From: Corynebacterium sp. CNCTC7651
GTDB taxonomy: Bacteria; Actinomycetota; Actinomycetes; Mycobacteriales; Mycobacteriaceae
Direction: 5' to 3'
DNA: 64,000 nucleotides
NCBI RefSeq assembly: GCF_021496665.1
Contig: NZ_CP071246.1
Span: forward strand, 310,001 to 374,000
Shown here in pieces: positions 37,216 through 46,277 of the stretch. How positions within the stretch are numbered: the first letter of the stretch is position 1; each line of letters opens with the position of its first letter. The translations under genes and the position numbers were made by a program. The notes beneath the pieces are model-generated. The model saw only the letters and a list, made by a program, of their open reading frames with translations. It was not told the DNA's origin and did not search any database.

Positions 37216-37450
37216 GCGAGACCTTCCTCGTACCCGAGACGATCCAGGTCACCATGAACGGGCTCGCCATCGCCCTGCGCAACGCCGGGGAGGTTGTCGG
37301 CTTCGACGCCTCGGAGCCGGAGAGGTGGATCCAACCTAAAACGCGCCCGAGAAGCAAGAAACAGGCAAGAAAACGATTCCGCAGGTAAGGGAGTTTTTTG
37401 AAGAGTTTAAGGGCTGTTTTGGCATCTTTTTCTGGTTACGGAGCAAGAAA
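37216..37450 (+). repeat. ppc 3' end plus flank, detached second copy
   Basis: The residues GETFLVPETIQVTMNGLAIA are still readable, but the stop codon has changed (TAG to GAG) and the homology continues into the non-coding flank (AGAAGCAAGAAACAGGCAAG ... GGTTACGGAGCAAG). Same orientation as ppc. It bounds the ABC cassette on the right. Confidence 0.8.
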
Positions 37451-37528
37451 AAATCGCTCTTCTGATCTGATCTAGGTGGTCTAGTTCGTCGGGTAAGCGT
37501 TTGCGGTAAGTGGGGCGGAGGTACCGGG

Positions 37529-37552
37529 CTGGGCACAGCGCTGCCCAGCCTG
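37529..37552. other. Hairpin repeated in the 37-kb scar
   Basis: GGCTGGGCA and TGCCCAGCC form a 9-bp stem around a 6-nt loop. A related sequence (CGGGCACAGCGCTTCCCAGC) lies at 37180-37202 next to the dnaE2-like fragment. The meaning is unclear; it could be a terminator for transcription from the left or a small repeat. Confidence 0.35.
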
Positions 37553-37556
37553 ACCA

Positions 37557-37598
37557 AACAAAAACGGCCGGTGTCGGGGCGCGAAACCCCGACACCGG
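37557..37598 (-). terminator. Intrinsic terminator of icd
   Basis: A perfect 12-bp stem (CCGGTGTCGGGG / CCCCGACACCGG) with a 7-nt loop is followed on the minus strand by CCGTTTTTG. It lies 20 bp beyond the icd stop codon. Confidence 0.85.
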
Positions 37599-37617
37599 TC
37601 GATTTCAGATCAGCGAG

Positions 37618-39807
37618 CTACTTCTCCAGTGCGTCGATGATCTTGTTGAAGGTTGCGGACGGGCGCATGACCGCGGAGGTCTTCTCCTCGTCCGGCCAGT
37701 AGTAGCCGCCCAGGTCAACAGCGCCGCCCTGTGCGTCGATCAGCTCCTGGTTGATCGCGTCGGCGTTAGCGCGCAGTGCCTCAGCCACCGGAGCGAACTT
37801 CTCAGCCAGCTCCGCATCCTCGGTCTGCTTCGCCAGCTCCTCTGCCCAGTAGGTGGCCAGCCAGAAGTGGGAACCGCGGTCATCGATCTCGCCGACCTTG
37901 CGGGACGGGGACTTGCCCTCGTTCAGCAGGGTCTCAGTCGCGCGGTCCAGGGTGTCGCCCAGCACGCCGGCGCGCTGGTTGCCGTTCTGGTTCAGCTCGT
38001 GGCGGAAGGACTCCGCCAGCGCCAGGTACTCGCCCAGGGAATCCCAGCGGAGGTGGTTCTCCTCCTGCACCTGCTGGACGTGCTTCGGGGCGGAGCCGCC
38101 GGCACCGGTCTCGAACAGTCCGCCGCCAGCCATCAGCGGCACCACGGAGAGCATCTTCGCGGAGGTGCCCAGCTCCAGGATCGGGAACAGGTCCGTGTTG
38201 TAGTCACGCAGCACGTTACCGGTCACGGAGATGGTGTCCTCGCCGCGGCGGATGCGCTCCACGGAGGTGCGGGTGGCCTCAACCGGGGAAGCGATGGAGA
38301 TGTCCAGGCCCTCGGTATCGTGGTCCGCCAGGTACTTGTTCACCAGCTCGATCAGGTTGCGGTCGTGCGCGCGCTCCTCATCCAGCCAGAAGATGGTCTT
38401 CATGCCGGACAGGCGTGCACGGTTCACGGCCAGCTTGACCCAGTCCTGGATCGGGGCATCCTTGGTCTGGCATGCACGCCAGATGTCGCCCTCCTCCACG
38501 TGGTGCTCAATCAGTACGTCGCCTGCGGAGTTGACCACCTGGACGGTGCCGTCGGCCGGGATCTTGAAAGTCTTGTCGTGGGAGCCGTACTCCTCAGCCT
38601 TCTTCGCCATCAGGCCCACGTTCGGCACAGTGCCCATGGTGGTCGGGTCGTACGCGCCGTTCGCGCGGCAGTCGTCGATCACGGTCTGGTACACGCCCGC
38701 GTAGGAGGAATCCGGGATGACAGCCAGGGTGTCCTGCTCCTGGTCATCTGCGTTCCACATGTGGCCGGAGGTGCGGATCATAGCCGGCATGGAAGCGTCA
38801 ATGATCACGTCGGACGGCACGTGCAGGTTGGTGATGCCCTTGTGGGAGTTCACCATCGCCAGGTCCGGGCCATCTGCCAGCGCCTGGTCGAACGCAGCGC
38901 GGATCTCCTCGCCGTTACCCAGCTCGGACAGGCCCTCGAAGATGGCGCCCAGGCCGTTCTCGCCGTTCAGGCCGGCGTCCAGCAGCTCCTGGCCGTACTT
39001 GTCATACACATCCTTGAAGTAGGCGCGCACAACGTGGCCGAAGATGATCGGGTCAGAGACCTTCATCATGGTGGCCTTCAGGTGCGCGGAGAAGAGCACA
39101 CCCTCCTCCTTGGCGCGCTTCACGGCGTCCAGGAGGAAAGAGTCCAGCGCCCTCGCGGACATGAAGGTGCCGTCCACAACCTCGCCCTCAAGCACCTTGA
39201 GGCCGTCCTTCAGCACCTCCTCGGTTCCGTCAGCCTTCACCAGCTTGATGGTCAGCGTGTCCTCGGACGGCATGATGACGGACTTCTCGTTGTGGCGGAA
39301 GTCATTCGCGTCCATGGTGGCCACGTTGGTCTTTGACTCCGGGGACCATGCGCCCATGGAGTGCGGGTGCTTCTTGGTGTAGTTCTTCACAGCCTCCGGC
39401 GCGCGGCGGTCAGAGTTGCCCTCACGCAGCACCGGGTTCACGGCGGAGCCCTTCACCGCGTCGTACTTCTCCTGCGCATCCTCGTAATCCGGGATGTCGA
39501 AGCCAGCCGCCTGCAGCTCGGCGATAGCCTTCTTCAGCTGCACCAGGGAAGCGGAGATGTTCGGCAGCTTGATGATGTTGGCTTCCGGCGTCTTCGCCAG
39601 CTCACCGAGCTGCGCCAGTGCGTCATCCATCCGCTGCTCATCGGTCAGGCGATCCGGGAACTGCGCCAGGATGCGACCAGCCAGGGAAATATCGGCGGTT
39701 TCCACGTCGATGCCGGCCTGGGAAGCGAATGCCTCCACGATCGGCTTCAGGGAGTACGTCGCCAGCAGCGGCGCCTCGTCGGTGCGGGTCCAGATGATCG
39801 TAGACAT
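37618..39807 (-). CDS. icd: Monomeric NADP-dependent isocitrate dehydrogenase
   Basis: This 729-aa enzyme is the monomeric type (IDH-II) characteristic of Corynebacterium. It converts isocitrate to 2-oxoglutarate in the TCA cycle. The sequence is typical throughout ([34 protein letters not shown] [36 protein letters not shown]). The start [11 protein letters not shown] (39807) is supported by AAGGAG 8 nt upstream, against an in-frame ATG at 39861. A strong terminator follows. Confidence 0.96.
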   Translation of the reverse strand: MSTIIWTRTDEAPLLATYSLKPIVEAFASQAGIDVETADISLAGRILAQFPDRLTDEQRMDDALAQLGELAKTPEANIIKLPNISASLVQLKKAIAELQAAGFDIPDYEDAQEKYDAVKGSAVNPVLREGNSDRRAPEAVKNYTKKHPHSMGAWSPESKTNVATMDANDFRHNEKSVIMPSEDTLTIKLVKADGTEEVLKDGLKVLEGEVVDGTFMSARALDSFLLDAVKRAKEEGVLFSAHLKATMMKVSDPIIFGHVVRAYFKDVYDKYGQELLDAGLNGENGLGAIFEGLSELGNGEEIRAAFDQALADGPDLAMVNSHKGITNLHVPSDVIIDASMPAMIRTSGHMWNADDQEQDTLAVIPDSSYAGVYQTVIDDCRANGAYDPTTMGTVPNVGLMAKKAEEYGSHDKTFKIPADGTVQVVNSAGDVLIEHHVEEGDIWRACQTKDAPIQDWVKLAVNRARLSGMKTIFWLDEERAHDRNLIELVNKYLADHDTEGLDISIASPVEATRTSVERIRRGEDTISVTGNVLRDYNTDLFPILELGTSAKMLSVVPLMAGGGLFETGAGGSAPKHVQQVQEENHLRWDSLGEYLALAESFRHELNQNGNQRAGVLGDTLDRATETLLNEGKSPSRKVGEIDDRGSHFWLATYWAEELAKQTEDAELAEKFAPVAEALRANADAINQELIDAQGGAVDLGGYYWPDEEKTSAVMRPSATFNKIIDALEK

Positions 39808-39884
39808 AGTGCTCCTTATAAGTAAGGTGTCAGACTTCAACCTCCCAGCGTACCGCCTCACGCATGCCGGTATGGTGCAAACCC

Positions 39885-40799
39885 ATGAGCCTTACCATCG
39901 CTAGCGTCAACGTCAACGGCATCCGCGCCGCCACCAAGATCCGCAGCGAGGACAACCTCGGCATGCTCGCGTGGCTCGCCGGGACCACGGCGGACGTGGT
40001 GCTGATGCAGGAGGTCCGCGCCACCGAGGCCGAGGCCACCGCCGCACTCGCCCCCGCGCTCGAGGCCGGCTGGCACCTCGCCGTCGCCCCCGCCACCGCG
40101 CCCGGGGCCAAGGGCCGCGCCGGGGTGGGCATTCTTTCGCGCACCCCGCTTGCCGACGTCCGCGTGGGCATCCCCACCTTCGAAGACGCCGGCCGTTTCA
40201 TCAGGGCCACACTTCACGACGGTACCGTTGTCGCCTCCCTTTACCTCCCCAGCGGGTCGGCCGGTACGGCGAAACAGGACGAGAAGTACCGCTTCCTGGA
40301 CGAGTTCGAGCCGCTGCTCGCCCAGTGGGCCGAGGAGGAGCCCGACATGGTGATCGGCGGCGACTGGAACATCTGCCACCGCCGCGAAGACTTGAAGAAT
40401 TGGAAGACGAACCACAAAAAATCCGGCTTCCTGCCGCACGAGCGCGCGTTCATGGATGCCGTGTTCGGTTGCTTCCCGGACGAGGAGGCGCAGGATGCAG
40501 AGCTTAAGAACCTGCCGGGTTGGGCTGGTGCGGTCGAGTACGTCTCAAAGAAGCGTCGAGAAGCATGCGCGGACCCTGGATGGTTCGATGTGGCGCGGCG
40601 CTTGAACCCGGAGGACGCGGGGTACACGTGGTGGACGTTCCGCGGGCAGGCGTTCAACAACAACGCGGGCTGGCGCATCGACGTGCAGGCGGCTACGGCC
40701 AACATGCTTGAGCGGGCGCAGCGCGCGTGGGTGGACCGCGTGGCGACTGTGGAAGAGCGCTGGTCAGATCACTCTCCGCTGGTGGTGGAGTACCGGTAG
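39885..40799 (+). CDS. xth: Exodeoxyribonuclease III
   Basis: This 304-aa AP endonuclease/exonuclease of the EEP fold starts [16 protein letters not shown], with QEVRATE (metal Glu), [12 protein letters not shown] (Asp/Asn), [21 protein letters not shown], and the C-terminal [11 protein letters not shown] catalytic His. It acts in base-excision repair. A -10-like TATGGT ends 8 nt before the ATG, so it is probably leaderless. Two truncated copies of its 3' part lie at 55.5 and 56.6 kb, beyond the CRISPR-Cas locus and beyond a toxin-antitoxin module. Confidence 0.94.
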   Translation: MSLTIASVNVNGIRAATKIRSEDNLGMLAWLAGTTADVVLMQEVRATEAEATAALAPALEAGWHLAVAPATAPGAKGRAGVGILSRTPLADVRVGIPTFEDAGRFIRATLHDGTVVASLYLPSGSAGTAKQDEKYRFLDEFEPLLAQWAEEEPDMVIGGDWNICHRREDLKNWKTNHKKSGFLPHERAFMDAVFGCFPDEEAQDAELKNLPGWAGAVEYVSKKRREACADPGWFDVARRLNPEDAGYTWWTFRGQAFNNNAGWRIDVQAATANMLERAQRAWVDRVATVEERWSDHSPLVVEYR

Positions 40800-40830
40800 C
40801 TCGGAACCTTTTCGGGGGAGGGGGTAGCGC

Positions 40831-40865
40831 TAAAAAGGGGCTGGCCTTGAAAGACTGGCCAGCCC
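40831..40865 (-). terminator. Terminator of the minus-strand mini-CRISPR RNA
   Basis: On the minus strand, GGGCTGGCC and GGCCAGCCC pair over 9 bp around a 10-nt loop and are followed by CTTTTT. It immediately follows the second degenerate repeat. On the plus strand there is no T-tract after the stem, so it does not serve xth. Confidence 0.8.
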
Positions 40866-40940
40866 TGGAACCCCGCTAGCGCGGGGAGGATGAGGATCCC
40901 AGAATGATAGCGGGCTCATCCCCGCGGGCGCGGGGAGCCA
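40864..40940 (-). ncRNA. creR-like: Mini-CRISPR (CreR-like Cas-regulating RNA candidate)
   Basis: Read on the minus strand: degenerate repeat 1 (40940-40913) matches the array repeat at 24 of 28 positions, keeps the hairpin stem, and has an intact 8-nt handle (ATGAGCC plus C). Next comes a 21-nt spacer (40912-40892). Degenerate repeat 2 (40891-40864) keeps the 18-nt hairpin core CTCCCCGCGCTAGCGGGG but has lost both flanks. A terminator follows at once. The guide (GCTATCATTCTGGGA after the handle) matches the plus strand at 41029-41043 before cas3 except at guide positions 6 and 12. This is the architecture of CreR RNAs, which direct the effector to the cas promoter. Expression and start point are not visible; TAAAGT on the minus strand near 40960-40965 is a weak -10 candidate. 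Confidence 0.75.
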
Positions 40941-41025
40941 GCCTGGGATCTCCGGATTGACTTTACAAATCAACCGGTGCCACTGGGTATTCAGGATTTT
41001 TCGGTATCTCTGGCGATAATTCATG

Positions 41026-41043
41026 AACGCTATTATTCTTGGA
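41026..41043 (+). promoter_or_regulatory. Candidate Cascade target in the cas promoter region
   Basis: AAC (41026-41028) would be the PAM and GCTATTATTCTTGGA (41029-41043) the seed-proximal protospacer for the mini-CRISPR guide. The match covers guide positions 1-5, 7-11 and 13-15 and stops after 15. TATTAT (41031-41036), the best -10-like hexamer here, lies inside it; GATAAT at 41015-41020 is another. The cas3 Shine-Dalgarno is at 41059-41070. Confidence 0.7.
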
Positions 41044-41079
41044 GAGTATCGATGAATTGGAGGGAAGGAGTGGTTCAGC

Positions 41080-43890
41080 GTGAACATCCCTGAGCTTCCG
41101 GCCTCTACCCTTGAGTTTGCGTCAGATGCCGAAGGGTGGGTTGCGGCGCGCTCGGCGCAAGCGAGGGCGCTGTGGGCGAAGTCTGGAGATGACTCCGGTC
41201 ATCTTTCTTTACCTCAGCACCTCGTCGACACGGCTTGTGTTGCCGCTGGTGTGTTCGATGTCTGGATTTCCGGCGCTATGGTTCGGTTCCTCTCAGATAG
41301 GCTCCACCTCACTTCTGACGAAGTCAGGTTGTTGTACATCTTCCTGGCAGGGGTTCACGACGTTGGAAAGGCGATCCCTCAATTCCAGCGCCAAATCGAT
41401 CGAGGAGAATATGCGCACATTGTTTCCGGAGTGCGCGACGCAGGTCTTTCGCTCGATGCCGCTAACCGCGAGCAGCAAGAGCAGAAGATTCCGCATGGTG
41501 TCGCCTCGGGGGTGATCCTCTCTGAGTGGCTCGTGGGGCGCGGCATGGCCCGCTCCGTGGCCAGGAGGCTCGCTGCAATCGTGGACGCGCACCACGGAAT
41601 AGCGTCCCAAGAAGAGGCCAGTAGCGCAGCGGCGCACGCAGCAACTATGTATCCGCCGGAGTGGGGCAAGGTTCAAGAAGAGCTTGTCGACGCTATGGCT
41701 CAACTAACTGGGTTTGAATCTGTAGTGAGCCGCATCCGCAGGGTGCGAACCGCGCCCGCGCAAGTCCTCTCCGGGCTTGTTGTGATGGCTGACTGGATCG
41801 CCTCCAACGCGGATGCATTTCCAATGGGCAGTGGCGGATCGCAGGTCGACCGTGCTGTTCGCGGTCTTGCAGCGATCGAACTTACTGGGCCGTTGCGCAC
41901 CAGGGCGGTCGAAGGGGGTGTTGATCAGGTATTTGCAGAATTCTTCGGGTGGGGAAGTGAACGCACGCCGCGCTCTGTGCAACGGGCGGTTGTCGATGCG
42001 GTACGCGAAGTTGATGGCCCTTGCCTGGTGATTGTCGAGGCGGAAACCGGAGTCGGTAAGACAGAAGCGGCTCTTGCTGGTGCGGGACTCATGGTCGCGA
42101 AAAGCGAGGCGCAAGGTGTGTATTTCGCGGCCCCCACAATGGCTACAGCGAATGGGCTGCTGGAGCGCACCCTCGACTGGGCCTCACGGGCTGGGGAGAG
42201 TGGAAGCGTTGCTTCCATGTACCTTGCCCACTCGAAGAACTCCCTGGTTGAGCCGTATCAGTCTCTGCGATTTCAAGGCATTGGGGAGGACCTTGAACAC
42301 GGCAGTGTTGTGGCGAAGGAATGGATGAGCGGGAGGCGAAAAGGCCTGCTTTCCAACATCGTTGTTGGCACCGTCGACCAAGTGCTGATGCTTGCGCTGA
42401 CACAGCGGTACTCGATGCTGCGGCATGCAGCGCTAGCAGGCAAAGTGGTGATTTTCGATGAGGTGCACGCGTACGACGCGTACACCTCGGAGTACCTGCT
42501 GACCACCCTCGAATGGCTGCACTATTACGGCGCAAGCACCATTGTGATGAGCGCAACGCTGCCACCAGACCGCCGCAACGCCATGATCTCTGCCTACACG
42601 GATGCGAGACCAAACGAGGACCCTGGAGTTGCATACCCGCTTGTCACGGTTGCAACTGATGAGCACGTTCGGTTCCATACCCCGGAACCGTCCCCGACCA
42701 CGCTGACAGCCACGATCGAGGTGATCGCGGACGATACTGACACGCTGCGTGCCAGCCTGGAGAACAACTTGGCGGATGGCGGCTGCGCGCTCGTCCTTTG
42801 CAACACGATTGCCCGCGCCCAAGACGCGTATCGGGTCCTCAGCGATGCTTTCCCCGAAGAGGTCACCTTGCATCACGCCGGATTCATGTCCTGGGAGCGA
42901 GTCGAGAGAGAAGATGAGCTGCGCGCTGAGCTAGGTCCAGATGCCCGCAGGGGCGCAGGTCGCCCGCTGCGCAAAGTGGTCGTCGCGACACAGGTCGCTG
43001 AACAGAGCCTCGACATCGACGTGGACGTGCTGTACTCGGACATTGCGCCAATGGACCTTGTTATCCAACGTGCGGGGCGTCTGCACCGCCATCTGCGTCC
43101 TGTCACCGATCGCCCGGGCCAAGTCAGTTCGCCGCGGATCTACATCCGAGGGTTCGTGCAGCGGGAACCTTGCCCGATATTTGATTCCGGTACGGCGGCA
43201 ATCTACGACCCCAAAATCCTTCTCCACACCGCAGCTCTGCTGCCCGATGCGTTTCAGCGCCCTGGCGATATCGCCCCGCTGGTCCACGCAACCTACAGAG
43301 GGAGCGTCGACGTGCCGCCTGCGTGGCTTCCGATCTACGAGGAGGCGAAAGAAGCGTCCAGGTTACGGGAGGAAAGTGCAGCTAGACGGTCCCGCGATTT
43401 CCGAATTGCAGCTCCAGAGGACGCAAAGCATCTCCGCGAGCTTTTCACGCTGACTGATCAGGCCCTCCGGACTCTGGATAAAGGGGAGGAGCGCGGCACC
43501 GCACAGGTTCGCGATGCCGAACCAACGGTCGAGGTCATCCCCATTGAGCTCACGGAATTCGGTTATTTCCCTCTTGGGCAACCGAACGGGGAGGTCCTGT
43601 GGGATGCGGACCCAGAGCCTCGGGTTGCGCGCCACCTTGCGGCGAGCACTGTTCGCCTGCCTGTCCGTATGACGCGTGCACTCGCTGACTTCGAGGCAGT
43701 GGTTGGCCAGCTGGAGGAATCCACGCCGAAAACCTGGGACGGAAATTATCTCCTCCGCGGACAGCTGGCGCTCCCTCTCAACGCCGGTTGGGTAGCGCAG
43801 CTGGGCAGGTTCCAGGTGAGGTATTCGTCAGAGCTCGGACTCGAAATTTTGAGCGACAACACCTCTCGTGCTGTCGGAGGCGGCGGATAG
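41080..43890 (+). CDS. cas3: CRISPR-associated helicase/nuclease Cas3 (type I-E)
   Basis: This 936-aa protein joins an N-terminal HD nuclease (His93-Asp94 in HDVGKAIPQFQ; DAHHGIAS) to a superfamily 2 helicase. The helicase has Walker A ETGVGKTEAA (Lys327), DEVH-box at about 460 (FDEVHAYDAYTSEYL), SATLPP and motif VI QRAGRLHRH, plus a C-terminal accessory domain. It is recruited by Cascade to degrade target DNA. Start GTG has Shine-Dalgarno GGAGGGAAGGAG 9 nt upstream. It is the first gene of the cas operon and lies just past the mini-CRISPR and its target site. Confidence 0.95.
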   Translation: MNIPELPASTLEFASDAEGWVAARSAQARALWAKSGDDSGHLSLPQHLVDTACVAAGVFDVWISGAMVRFLSDRLHLTSDEVRLLYIFLAGVHDVGKAIPQFQRQIDRGEYAHIVSGVRDAGLSLDAANREQQEQKIPHGVASGVILSEWLVGRGMARSVARRLAAIVDAHHGIASQEEASSAAAHAATMYPPEWGKVQEELVDAMAQLTGFESVVSRIRRVRTAPAQVLSGLVVMADWIASNADAFPMGSGGSQVDRAVRGLAAIELTGPLRTRAVEGGVDQVFAEFFGWGSERTPRSVQRAVVDAVREVDGPCLVIVEAETGVGKTEAALAGAGLMVAKSEAQGVYFAAPTMATANGLLERTLDWASRAGESGSVASMYLAHSKNSLVEPYQSLRFQGIGEDLEHGSVVAKEWMSGRRKGLLSNIVVGTVDQVLMLALTQRYSMLRHAALAGKVVIFDEVHAYDAYTSEYLLTTLEWLHYYGASTIVMSATLPPDRRNAMISAYTDARPNEDPGVAYPLVTVATDEHVRFHTPEPSPTTLTATIEVIADDTDTLRASLENNLADGGCALVLCNTIARAQDAYRVLSDAFPEEVTLHHAGFMSWERVEREDELRAELGPDARRGAGRPLRKVVVATQVAEQSLDIDVDVLYSDIAPMDLVIQRAGRLHRHLRPVTDRPGQVSSPRIYIRGFVQREPCPIFDSGTAAIYDPKILLHTAALLPDAFQRPGDIAPLVHATYRGSVDVPPAWLPIYEEAKEASRLREESAARRSRDFRIAAPEDAKHLRELFTLTDQALRTLDKGEERGTAQVRDAEPTVEVIPIELTEFGYFPLGQPNGEVLWDADPEPRVARHLAASTVRLPVRMTRALADFEAVVGQLEESTPKTWDGNYLLRGQLALPLNAGWVAQLGRFQVRYSSELGLEILSDNTSRAVGGGG

Positions 43891-43929
43891 TGTCCCAATT
43901 GCTACTCGGAATTAGAAAGGAGATTTGCC

Positions 43930-45594
43930 ATGACATTCAACTTGGTTGACCACGAATGGGTAGCGTGCCACGTCAATGGCGAGAAACGGATTGCGAGCTT
44001 GCGCGAGCTGTTCGACGGATCGACTCACGCGACGGCGGTTATGGGTGATTCGCCGACGCAGGACTACGCGGTACTGCGAGTGCTCCTTGCGGTGTTTTGG
44101 AGGGCTCATCATGCTGAGCTCGCTGAAACTCTGACATCGAAACGCGCCCGCGATGACTTTGAGTGGGAAGAATGGTTCGTGGATACGCGAACCGCGCTGC
44201 TTGCCACTGGGAGGGACGAAGCGGTCCTCAGCTACCTGGATACGCACTACGACAGGTTTGATCTGCTTGACTCGGAACAACCATTCATGCAGGTAGGAGA
44301 TCTAGTTGCATGCAACGGGACGACGCAATCGGTTTCTCGCATAGTTCCAGAGGCGGAGCACGATTACTTCACTATGCGTACCGGCGATGGACGCGAAGCG
44401 CTCGGTCTCGCTGAGGCGGCTCGGTGGCTTATTCACTGTCAGGCCTACGACTATTCCGGCATCAAGACGGGTGCTGTCGGTGACCCTCGCGTCAAGGGCG
44501 GAAAAGGCTACCCGATCGGAACCGGCTGGAGCGGGATGACGGGCGGTACCGTCATCGTGGGCTCTACGTTGCTGGAGACACTCATTCTCAACACCACGGC
44601 CTCTTCGGTGTTGGAGGACAGCTTGCCCGTGTGGGAGCGAGACCAAGACACTGCGGCCCCGCGTCTGGTCTCGCCCAGCGGCGCTGCGGAATTTGCTACC
44701 TGGCAGGCCCGACGGATCCGTCTTTATGAAGAAAACGGTCTGGTAACGAAGGTTCTTGTGAGCAACGGGGATGGAATCCCGGATGCTGGCCTTAACGCTT
44801 TCGGCGACCCGATGACTCCGTACCGATACAGCCCGAACAAGTCAAAAAAGGGGAAGCCGGCCTTCTACCCGCGTCCGCACGATATGCGGCAGACAATGTG
44901 GCGCTCGCTCGACCCCTTGATCGCCGTGGACAAGGATGCCCAGTACGACGGGGCCGAGACTGCGCCGAAGCGTCCCGAGACGCTTACGAACCTCGCGGAG
45001 ATTGCAGCCGAAACCGGCCAGGATGACGTCTTCGATGTCGCACTTGTGTCCATGGAATACGGGGCCCAGTCGTCTTCCGTTGCAGTCACGATGAGTGCAA
45101 GTATTGGCCTTCCGCTCGTGGTATTGCGAGGGGATGCCCTAGGTGCTGAGATGCGCCGCGACGTGCGCAACGCTGCGGCCGCCGCTGCAGCGGCCAGATA
45201 TTCCCTCGGTCGCTTCGCTGGTCAGCTCTTGCAGGCGGCGGGCGGTGAGTATGCCTTTAGCCAAGAGCCCGCAGACAGACTTTTCGCTGAGTTGGAGCCG
45301 CAGTTCGTTGCGTGGCTCCGTGGAGTGACGGCGGAAAACATAGAGGAGAAATCAGTCGACTGGCAACGTACGGTCCGCCAGGTGGTGCTCGAAACAGCTC
45401 ACGAACTGATCGTCGGTGCAGGTCCGAGAGCACTCATCGGACGTCTGGAGGGGGCGGGACAGGACGGGGGAGACGGACGAATCCTCAATGCCGGCACCGC
45501 TGAGCGTCAGCTGCGTCGACGTTTGGATAAGGACCTCCCGTTGAGCGTGCAGAAAGACTCCGTCACCCAAAGCGAGAAAGGAATGAACGAATGA
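43930..45594 (+). CDS. cse1: Cascade large subunit Cse1/Cas8e
   Basis: This 554-aa protein is the PAM-recognising large subunit of the type I-E effector. It opens with FNLVDHEWVACHVNG and contains the family segments GDSPTQDYAVLRVLLAVF, KGGKGYPIGTGWSGMTGGT and a helical C-terminal domain. Shine-Dalgarno AAAGGAG precedes the ATG. The 3' end overlaps cse2 by 4 nt. Confidence 0.93.
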   Translation: MTFNLVDHEWVACHVNGEKRIASLRELFDGSTHATAVMGDSPTQDYAVLRVLLAVFWRAHHAELAETLTSKRARDDFEWEEWFVDTRTALLATGRDEAVLSYLDTHYDRFDLLDSEQPFMQVGDLVACNGTTQSVSRIVPEAEHDYFTMRTGDGREALGLAEAARWLIHCQAYDYSGIKTGAVGDPRVKGGKGYPIGTGWSGMTGGTVIVGSTLLETLILNTTASSVLEDSLPVWERDQDTAAPRLVSPSGAAEFATWQARRIRLYEENGLVTKVLVSNGDGIPDAGLNAFGDPMTPYRYSPNKSKKGKPAFYPRPHDMRQTMWRSLDPLIAVDKDAQYDGAETAPKRPETLTNLAEIAAETGQDDVFDVALVSMEYGAQSSSVAVTMSASIGLPLVVLRGDALGAEMRRDVRNAAAAAAAARYSLGRFAGQLLQAAGGEYAFSQEPADRLFAELEPQFVAWLRGVTAENIEEKSVDWQRTVRQVVLETAHELIVGAGPRALIGRLEGAGQDGGDGRILNAGTAERQLRRRLDKDLPLSVQKDSVTQSEKGMNE

Positions 45595-46247
45595 CACAAC
45601 CATCAGTGCCACCGAGCGGTGCACCGTTGTGCAAGAGCGTTGCTCGAACTGCCGACAAGCTGCAGCGCGACTACCTAGACAACCCGTATGGGCGTGATGC
45701 CGCGGATGCTCGGGCGGCGCTAGCAGAACTCCGTAAGGCATCGGCGTTAGAACCTGCGAAAAACCCCATGGGGTTGCAGAAAATCATCGGCATGCTGAAC
45801 CCGCCGCTCAACGAGGATTTCATGGGCCATGACGATCGTCTATCAGCGTCGGAAGTTGCGCTCTACCGATCGCTCTCGCTCTTTGGGGTGCATATGCAGA
45901 GCGCCAAGAAGCCGATGCATACGAGTGAAGTCTCGTTCGCTCAGGCTTGTGGTCAGCTTATGCCCCGAACTGAATCGAAATCTTTCAAGCACCGTTTCGA
46001 CGCACTTCAGCTGGCGACGGACGATGCTTCTCGCGCAGTCCACTTGCGCTCACTCGTCTCGCTTCTGCGGAACTACGAGCTGGCATTTGATTACGGACGG
46101 TTCTCCGAGGACCTGCGCGCGCTGGCGAACCCGAACCGAAAGCCGGGAGTGCTCCTTCGTTGGGGCCGCGACTTTGCTCGAGGTGCACGCCAGCTTCAAG
46201 ACGCACCGCCCCCAGAAGACGTCGACACCACCACCAACACGAACTAG
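45591..46247 (+). CDS. cse2: Cascade small subunit Cse2/Cas11e
   Basis: This 218-aa helical protein fits Cse2, the small dimer subunit that stabilises the R-loop. It has SVARTADKLQRDYL, YRSLSLFGVHMQS and LRNYELAFDYGRFSEDL segments. ATGA overlap with cse1. Confidence 0.9.
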   Translation: MTQPSVPPSGAPLCKSVARTADKLQRDYLDNPYGRDAADARAALAELRKASALEPAKNPMGLQKIIGMLNPPLNEDFMGHDDRLSASEVALYRSLSLFGVHMQSAKKPMHTSEVSFAQACGQLMPRTESKSFKHRFDALQLATDDASRAVHLRSLVSLLRNYELAFDYGRFSEDLRALANPNRKPGVLLRWGRDFARGARQLQDAPPPEDVDTTTNTN

Positions 46248-46277
46248 CCACCCGCCTTTTTTTGAAAGGAACACACC

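Noticed and set aside
40864..40940. Mini-CRISPR as a decayed ordinary second array or as a CreTA toxin-antitoxin
   Set aside because: An ordinary relic would not be expected to match the cas promoter in the seed or to end in its own terminator. For CreTA I could not identify a toxin RNA frame with a start site and rare codons beside it. A relic remains formally possible.
40830..41087. 85-codon minus-strand frame between xth and cas3
   Set aside because: It runs straight through the mini-CRISPR repeats, the terminator and the cas promoter. Its residues are translations of those elements, and no start signal is seen.
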